Shown piece after piece: positions 1 to 7,253 of a stretch of 7,253 nt of DNA. A program made the position numbers and the translations under genes. Below the pieces are notes generated by a model, which saw nothing but the letters and a program-made list of their open reading frames with translations, was not told the origin of the DNA and did not search any database. Positions within the stretch are counted from its first letter, which is position 1, and each line of letters opens with the position of its first letter. This DNA is from an uncultured Alistipes sp. (lineage in GTDB: Bacteria > Bacteroidota > Bacteroidia > Bacteroidales > Rikenellaceae). The DNA is taken from assembly GCA_900549685.1 (NCBI GenBank), contig UROX01000131.1:1-7253 (forward strand), in the 5' to 3' direction.

Positions 1-315
1 TTTATAAAAATACGATTTATTATCTTATAAAAGAACAATCATAAAACAAAGGATATATCACAGGTAGACAGGCGATTACAACAAGAAGATGACATCGCTT
101 TCCGCAGTCGTATCGGACTTACCGACACGCTCCGTTCGCACGAAACCATTCCGAATACCGCTATTCCACCCGATCAACCACCTCACCGATCTCCGCAGCA
201 CACTCGTCAAAAAAGCATTTCTCCGACCATCGGATCGAACCCGAACCGTCCCGGAAACCGTTGCCGCCTTTTACGCGCCCTACGATGACGGATTTTTCCG
301 ACAAGCAGCACTCCG
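1..315. other. non-coding left end with AT-rich edge
   Basis: No gene is supported. The open frames here are short, lack recognisable motifs, and one overlaps the VOC gene antisense. Bases 1-60 are strikingly AT-rich (10 G/C of 60), while 61-315 resemble the rest of the window in composition. Downstream of the VOC stop on its transcript strand there are only weak stems: 4 bp at 289-292/297-300, and 5 bp at 222-226/230-234 followed seven bases later by a run of six T (209-214 on the plus strand as A). The latter is a poor terminator candidate. The AT-rich edge may be the promoter or leader zone of a gene beyond the window. Confidence 0.5.
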
Positions 316-699
316 CTATTCGGTAATCTCGATCAGGTTGCCTTCCGGGTCCGAGATACAACTCTCATAACATCCGTCGCCGGTCGTCCGAGGCCCGCTC
401 ACCACGTCATAGCCGGCTTCCCCGAGCTCCCGGGTCAGCGCATCCACCCTCTCCCGACTGCCCACACCGAAAGCGACATGAATATAACCGCAACGATACG
501 GATGCCGCTCCGCTTCCGCCAGTTCCGGCCGCGTCATAAGCTCGAGCCGCGAACCGTCGTCGAAACTCAGAAAATAGGACTCGAAACCCGTCCGGCGATT
601 GCAGTACAGTTCGCCGGCTTTCGCACCGAAAAACCGCACGAAAAAATCACGCATCCCGTTCAGATCGCGAACATACATAGCCAAATGATCTATCTTCAT
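316..699 (-). CDS. VOC-superfamily (glyoxalase/bleomycin-resistance fold) metalloenzyme
   Basis: A 127 aa protein with the two beta-alpha-beta-beta-beta modules of the vicinal oxygen chelate superfamily: module 1 at about residues 2-56 (IDHLAMYVRDL, then a helix, FESYFLSF, SRLELM) and module 2 at about 72-126 (YIHVAFGV, a helix at RERVDALTRELGEAGY, then SDPEGNLIEIT). His5, Glu53, His74 and Glu124 fall at the metal-ligand positions of E. coli glyoxalase I (His5, Glu56, His74, Glu122), so it should bind one divalent metal. There is no signal peptide, so it is probably cytoplasmic. The overall pattern also resembles E. coli YaeR, a VOC protein without a firmly established substrate, so a lactoylglutathione lyase name would be over-specific. 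The ATG at 699 is preferred over an in-frame ATG at 735 because it puts the first beta strand and His5 where the family has them and follows an A-rich leader (GTGTAAAAAAT). It ends at a TAG. The gene is on the same strand as rpoC but 680 bp past the terminator, so it is probably transcribed separately. Confidence 0.87.
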   Translation of the reverse strand: MKIDHLAMYVRDLNGMRDFFVRFFGAKAGELYCNRRTGFESYFLSFDDGSRLELMTRPELAEAERHPYRCGYIHVAFGVGSRERVDALTRELGEAGYDVVSGPRTTGDGCYESCISDPEGNLIEITE

Positions 700-1379
700 A
701 TTTTTTACACGATTATCATACAACCCGACCGCCACACGAATGTCTGCCGGTACAACGATTCATTTTCTTTCGGCACCGAATACGCGCAACTATCTCGCAC
801 CGCCCCTTATTTCCGACACCGAAAAGGACATTTTTCCGAAAACATGTATACTCGTAACGTCCGACCGTCGATCCCTATTGCCCGATAAGCGACAATATTT
901 CGTCACGAAACGACTATCGCAGCATGGTTTACGACGCAGGCTTCGGCATAAAATTCAAGACAGAGCGAGTGACGAACCGCAAAAACCGTCAAGACCTGAA
1001 TATCCCGATAAGCCGCAACCGCGGGCCGAGCAATTCGGATAGGTCCGTCACAATGAAAGCCGATTGACCTCCGGGCAAATGCCACCGAAACAGACTCCGC
1101 TCCCCGACGGGATTGCCCGACAAAACAATGACGACCGTAATGACCGGGGCATCGAAATAGATAACAGACATCGGATGTTATCGTTCGAAACGAATCTTCC
1201 GTTCATCGTCCACATCGCGAATGCACCCTGCTCTGTCACAGACAACAACCGGCCTGCATCCCGATCTTCACGATCCGAATCCCCCCACCCGATCTTCGCG
1301 AAAACAGAAGCGCCGAAAATCTTCTTTCCCGTCTGCCCCCTCGCAAAACGCCTTGTCATCTTCAGACCGGCTCATAAAC
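700..1379. other. gene-poor interval between the rpoC terminator and the VOC gene
   Basis: About 680 bp in which I cannot support a gene. Open frames on both strands are short, use unremarkable residue strings and match no family I recognise. On the minus strand, open stretches in different frames overlap in a chain: a 35-codon frame at 1268-1375 (MSRSEDDKAF...), a 103-codon frame at 1048-1359, a 60-codon frame at 989-1171 and another at 903-1085. This could be the trace of a decayed gene or chance. The part nearest the VOC gene (768-842) carries several TTTCGG/CCGAAA motifs. I see no tRNA-like fold, no transposase remnant and no clear Bacteroidota promoter (TTTG, spacer, TAnnTTTG) for the VOC gene. 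Confidence 0.5.
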
Positions 1380-1420
1380 GAAGACGAAGGCACGGGAAAG
1401 ATTCCCATGCCTTCGTCTTC
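1380..1420 (-). terminator. strong hairpin terminator after rpoC
   Basis: A nearly perfect stem 28 bp beyond the rpoC stop. GAAGACGAAGGCA (1380-1392) pairs fully with TGCCTTCGTCTTC (1408-1420); after one mismatch (C1393/A1407), GGGAA (1394-1398) pairs with TTCCC (1402-1406) around a three-base loop. That is 18 paired positions with one mismatch. On the transcript strand the stem is followed by GTTTATG, only a short U-run, so termination may be less than complete or Rho-assisted. Position and stem strength make it the likely 3' end of the rpoB-rpoC transcript. No useful T-run follows on the plus strand. Confidence 0.8.
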
Positions 1421-1421
1421 A

Positions 1422-1438
1422 TTCCGGTTATATCGGAA
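1422..1438 (-). other. small accessory hairpin between the rpoC stop and the terminator
   Basis: TTCCG (1422-1426) and CGGAA (1434-1438) form a 5 bp stem around a 7-base A/T-rich loop, one base from the main terminator stem. It would lie in the rpoC 3' untranslated RNA. It may simply stack on the main hairpin; a stem this short could also be coincidental. Confidence 0.3.
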
Positions 1439-1448
1439 CAGGCGATAA

Positions 1449-5708
<4,260 letters not shown>

Positions 5709-5730
5709 ATGTTTAAACTTTTATTCATTC
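5709..5730 (-). promoter_or_regulatory. A/T-rich rpoC leader without Shine-Dalgarno
   Basis: Immediately before the rpoC ATG the transcript strand reads AATAAAAGTTTAAACAT, with no purine-rich GGAGG-type site. Bacteroidota commonly start translation from such A/T-rich, unstructured leaders rather than by Shine-Dalgarno pairing, so this supports both the chosen start and the lineage. The leader contains the 8-base palindrome GTTTAAAC (5711-5718), which I regard as a chance consequence of the A/T-rich composition. Confidence 0.45.
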
Positions 5731-5744
5731 ATCAACTCCGTAAA

Positions 5745-5803
5745 CCGTCGGGAGCGCGCCTACCGTTTCCGGACTCCGCGTCCGCTCCGGACGCACCCGA
5801 CGG
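5745..5803 (-). promoter_or_regulatory. inverted repeat in the rpoB-rpoC spacer (possible RNA stem-loop)
   Basis: The 105 bp spacer contains CCGTCGGG at 5745-5752 and its exact reverse complement CCCGACGG at 5796-5803. After one mismatch (5753/5795) the pairing continues for three more base pairs, 5754-5756 with 5792-5794. The enclosed segment is GC-rich and can fold further: TCCGGA occurs twice, at 5768-5773 and 5786-5791, and GGAC pairs with GTCC around 5771-5783. In the transcript the stem is followed only by TTTA and then mixed sequence, so it does not look like an intrinsic terminator. It could be an mRNA processing or stability element that tunes rpoC relative to rpoB, or a structural spacer. 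The pairing is seen; the function is inferred. Confidence 0.45.
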
Positions 5804-5813
5804 CGACAAGCCT

Positions 5814-7253
5814 TTAGTTCAGCTTGACGCTGATAGCGAGACCGCGCAGTTCGTGCAGCAACACGTTCAGCGACTCCGGAATGCCTGCGGGCGGCATGTT
5901 GTCGCCCTTGACGATCGCCTCGTAGGCTTTGGCGCGTCCCATCACGTCGTCGGACTTGATGGTGAGGATCTCCTGGAGGATATTGGCCGCACCGAATGCT
6001 TCCAGTGCCCACACTTCCATTTCCCCGAAACGCTGTCCCCCGAACTGAGCCTTACCGCCCAGCGGCTGCTGCGTGATGAGCGAGTACGGACCGATCGAAC
6101 GGGCGTGCATCTTGTCGTCCACCATGTGGCCGAGCTTGAGCATGTAAATCACACCCACCGTAGCCGGCTGGTCGAACATCTCGCCCGTACCGCCATCGTA
6201 CAGATAGGTACGTCCGCTGCGGGGCACACCGGCTTTGGCCGTATACTCGTTGATTTCGTCCAGCGAAGCACCGTCGAAAATCGGCGTGGCGAACTTCAGA
6301 CCGAGTTCGCGACCGGCCCAACCGAGCACGGTTTCGTAAATCTGGCCGAGGTTCATACGCGAAGGCACACCCAGCGGGTTCAGCACGATATCCACGATCG
6401 AACCGTCTTCGAGGAACGGCATGTCCTCGTCGCGCACGACCTTGGCCACGATACCTTTGTTACCGTGACGACCGGCCATCTTGTCGCCCACTCTCAGCTT
6501 ACGTTTCTTAGCGATGTAGACCTTGGCCAGCTGGATGATACCCGTAGGCAGTTCGTCCCCGTTGGTCAGATTGTATTTTTCGCGTTTGAGCTTCGCATCC
6601 AGCTCCTTGTATTTGAGCGTATAATTGTTGATCGTCAGTTCGACCAGATTGTCCCGCTGCGGATCGCCCGTCCATTTGTCGGCACCGATGTTGAGATAAT
6701 CCAGTTCGCCCAACATTTTCTGCGTGAAACGGGTACCCTTGGTCACCACTTCCACACCGAAATAGTCGTGAATGCCGGCCGTCGTTCTGTCCTTGAGCAA
6801 TACCCACAGCTTGTCGACGAGCTTCAGGCGCAGCGCTTCGGCCTGTTCGGCGAATGCAGCATCCATCTTGTCGAGCTGGGCTTTCTCGGCGGCCTTGCTC
6901 TTTTTACCGTCCTTGTTGGCGCGGCTGAACAGCTTCTTGTCGATCACCACGCCGTGCAACGAAGGCTGTGCCTTAAGCGAAGCGTCCTTCACATCGCCGG
7001 CCTTGTCGCCGAAGATCGCCCGCAGCAGTTTTTCTTCGGGCGAAGGATCGCTCTCCCCTTTCGGCGTGATCTTACCGATCAGAATATCGCCGGGATGTAC
7101 ATTGGCTCCGATACGGATGATACCGTTTTCGTCGAGGTCTTTGGTCGCGTCTTCGCTGACATTCGGAATATCGGAAGTCAATTCTTCGACACCGCGTTTG
7201 GTATCGCGCACCTCCATGGTATATTCGTCCACCTGCACCGACGTGAAAATATC
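5814..7253 (-). CDS. rpoB: DNA-directed RNA polymerase subunit beta, C-terminal part (5' end beyond window)
   Basis: Beta subunit of the core RNA polymerase, which forms half of the catalytic cleft. Only the last 479 codons are present; the frame is open through the right edge, beginning DIFTSVQVDEY, and ends at a TAA at 5814-5816. Numbering from the first codon in the window: an RDTK..DIPNVSE block near residues 16-32; KLLRAIFGDKAGDVKD near 75-90; a charged, helix-prone stretch at about 112-230 where proteobacterial beta carries its lineage insertion SI2; GDKMAGRHGNKG at 256-267; VPSR at 296-299; KMHARS near 381-386; and the C-terminal QQPLGGKAQFGGQRFGEMEV block followed by a SDDVMGR motif. 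By family comparison Lys258, Lys266, Arg299 and His383 correspond to E. coli K1065, K1073, R1106 and H1237 near the initiating nucleotide. The rifampicin-cluster region lies outside the window. rpoC follows after 105 bp. There are no TTA, CTA or TCA codons in the visible part, which fits high expression. Identity is certain. Confidence 0.98.
   Translation of the reverse strand, partial: DIFTSVQVDEYTMEVRDTKRGVEELTSDIPNVSEDATKDLDENGIIRIGANVHPGDILIGKITPKGESDPSPEEKLLRAIFGDKAGDVKDASLKAQPSLHGVVIDKKLFSRANKDGKKSKAAEKAQLDKMDAAFAEQAEALRLKLVDKLWVLLKDRTTAGIHDYFGVEVVTKGTRFTQKMLGELDYLNIGADKWTGDPQRDNLVELTINNYTLKYKELDAKLKREKYNLTNGDELPTGIIQLAKVYIAKKRKLRVGDKMAGRHGNKGIVAKVVRDEDMPFLEDGSIVDIVLNPLGVPSRMNLGQIYETVLGWAGRELGLKFATPIFDGASLDEINEYTAKAGVPRSGRTYLYDGGTGEMFDQPATVGVIYMLKLGHMVDDKMHARSIGPYSLITQQPLGGKAQFGGQRFGEMEVWALEAFGAANILQEILTIKSDDVMGRAKAYEAIVKGDNMPPAGIPESLNVLLHELRGLAISVKLN

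Noticed and set aside
209..234. Small stem (222-226/230-234) and a T6 run as a terminator for the VOC gene
   Set aside because: The stem is only 5 bp and the T-run begins seven bases after it; too weak to call.
222..240. GGTTCGATCC-like string on the minus strand resembling a tRNA T-arm
   Set aside because: The flanks do not form the five-pair T-stem, and no acceptor, D or anticodon stem can be built around it.
89..370. Plus-strand open frame of 93 codons at the left end
   Set aside because: It overlaps the 3' end of the VOC gene antisense, has no recognisable motif, and reads like translated non-coding sequence.
700..735. In-frame ATG at 735 extending the VOC protein by 12 residues
   Set aside because: The extension precedes the first beta strand, matches no family N-terminus, and the ATG at 699 has the A-rich leader and places His5 as expected.
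898..910. Perfect 13-base interrupted palindrome TTTCGTCACGAAA
   Set aside because: A 6 bp inverted repeat with a one-base centre is expected about once or twice by chance in a window this size, and it is not next to a supported gene start.
881..1013. 10-base direct repeat CCCGATAAGC at 881-890 and 1004-1013
   Set aside because: Only two copies, short, with no associated element; probably coincidental.

Overview
The window holds the end of a housekeeping RNA polymerase operon, read entirely on the minus strand. The order of transcription (right to left) is the 3' part of rpoB (running off the right edge), complete rpoC, a strong hairpin terminator, about 680 bp with no convincing gene, a small VOC (glyoxalase-fold) metalloenzyme gene, and a 315 bp non-coding left end that becomes very AT-rich in the first 60 bases.

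The proteins point to Bacteroidota, most likely Bacteroidales (a Rikenellaceae/Alistipes-like gut organism is my best guess, from memory of family sequences rather than a search). Supporting signs are the RpoC N-terminus and length (1419 aa), the YSAR variant in the VDYSxRSV motif, A/T-rich leaders without Shine-Dalgarno sequences before the rpoC and VOC starts, and moderately GC-rich coding DNA beside AT-rich spacer.

Region by region: 5814-7253 is the C-terminal 479 codons of the beta subunit. 5709-5813 is the rpoB-rpoC spacer, which contains an interrupted 8+3 bp inverted repeat. 1449-5708 is the beta' subunit, with both zinc sites and the catalytic NADFDGD loop intact. 1380-1420 is the operon terminator. 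700-1379 is spacer, possibly with remnants of a decayed minus-strand gene. 316-699 is the VOC protein, with all four expected metal ligands. 1-315 has no gene I can support.

Beta and beta' together form the active-site cleft of RNA polymerase and are co-transcribed. The VOC gene lies beyond the terminator and is probably an independent unit with an unrelated, unassigned role. I found no mobile element, CRISPR array, tRNA, rRNA or defence system. The region is essentially ordinary, and the items worth a second look are mostly non-coding: the spacer stem, the double hairpin after rpoC, the gene-poor interval and a cluster of similar short motifs upstream of the VOC gene.
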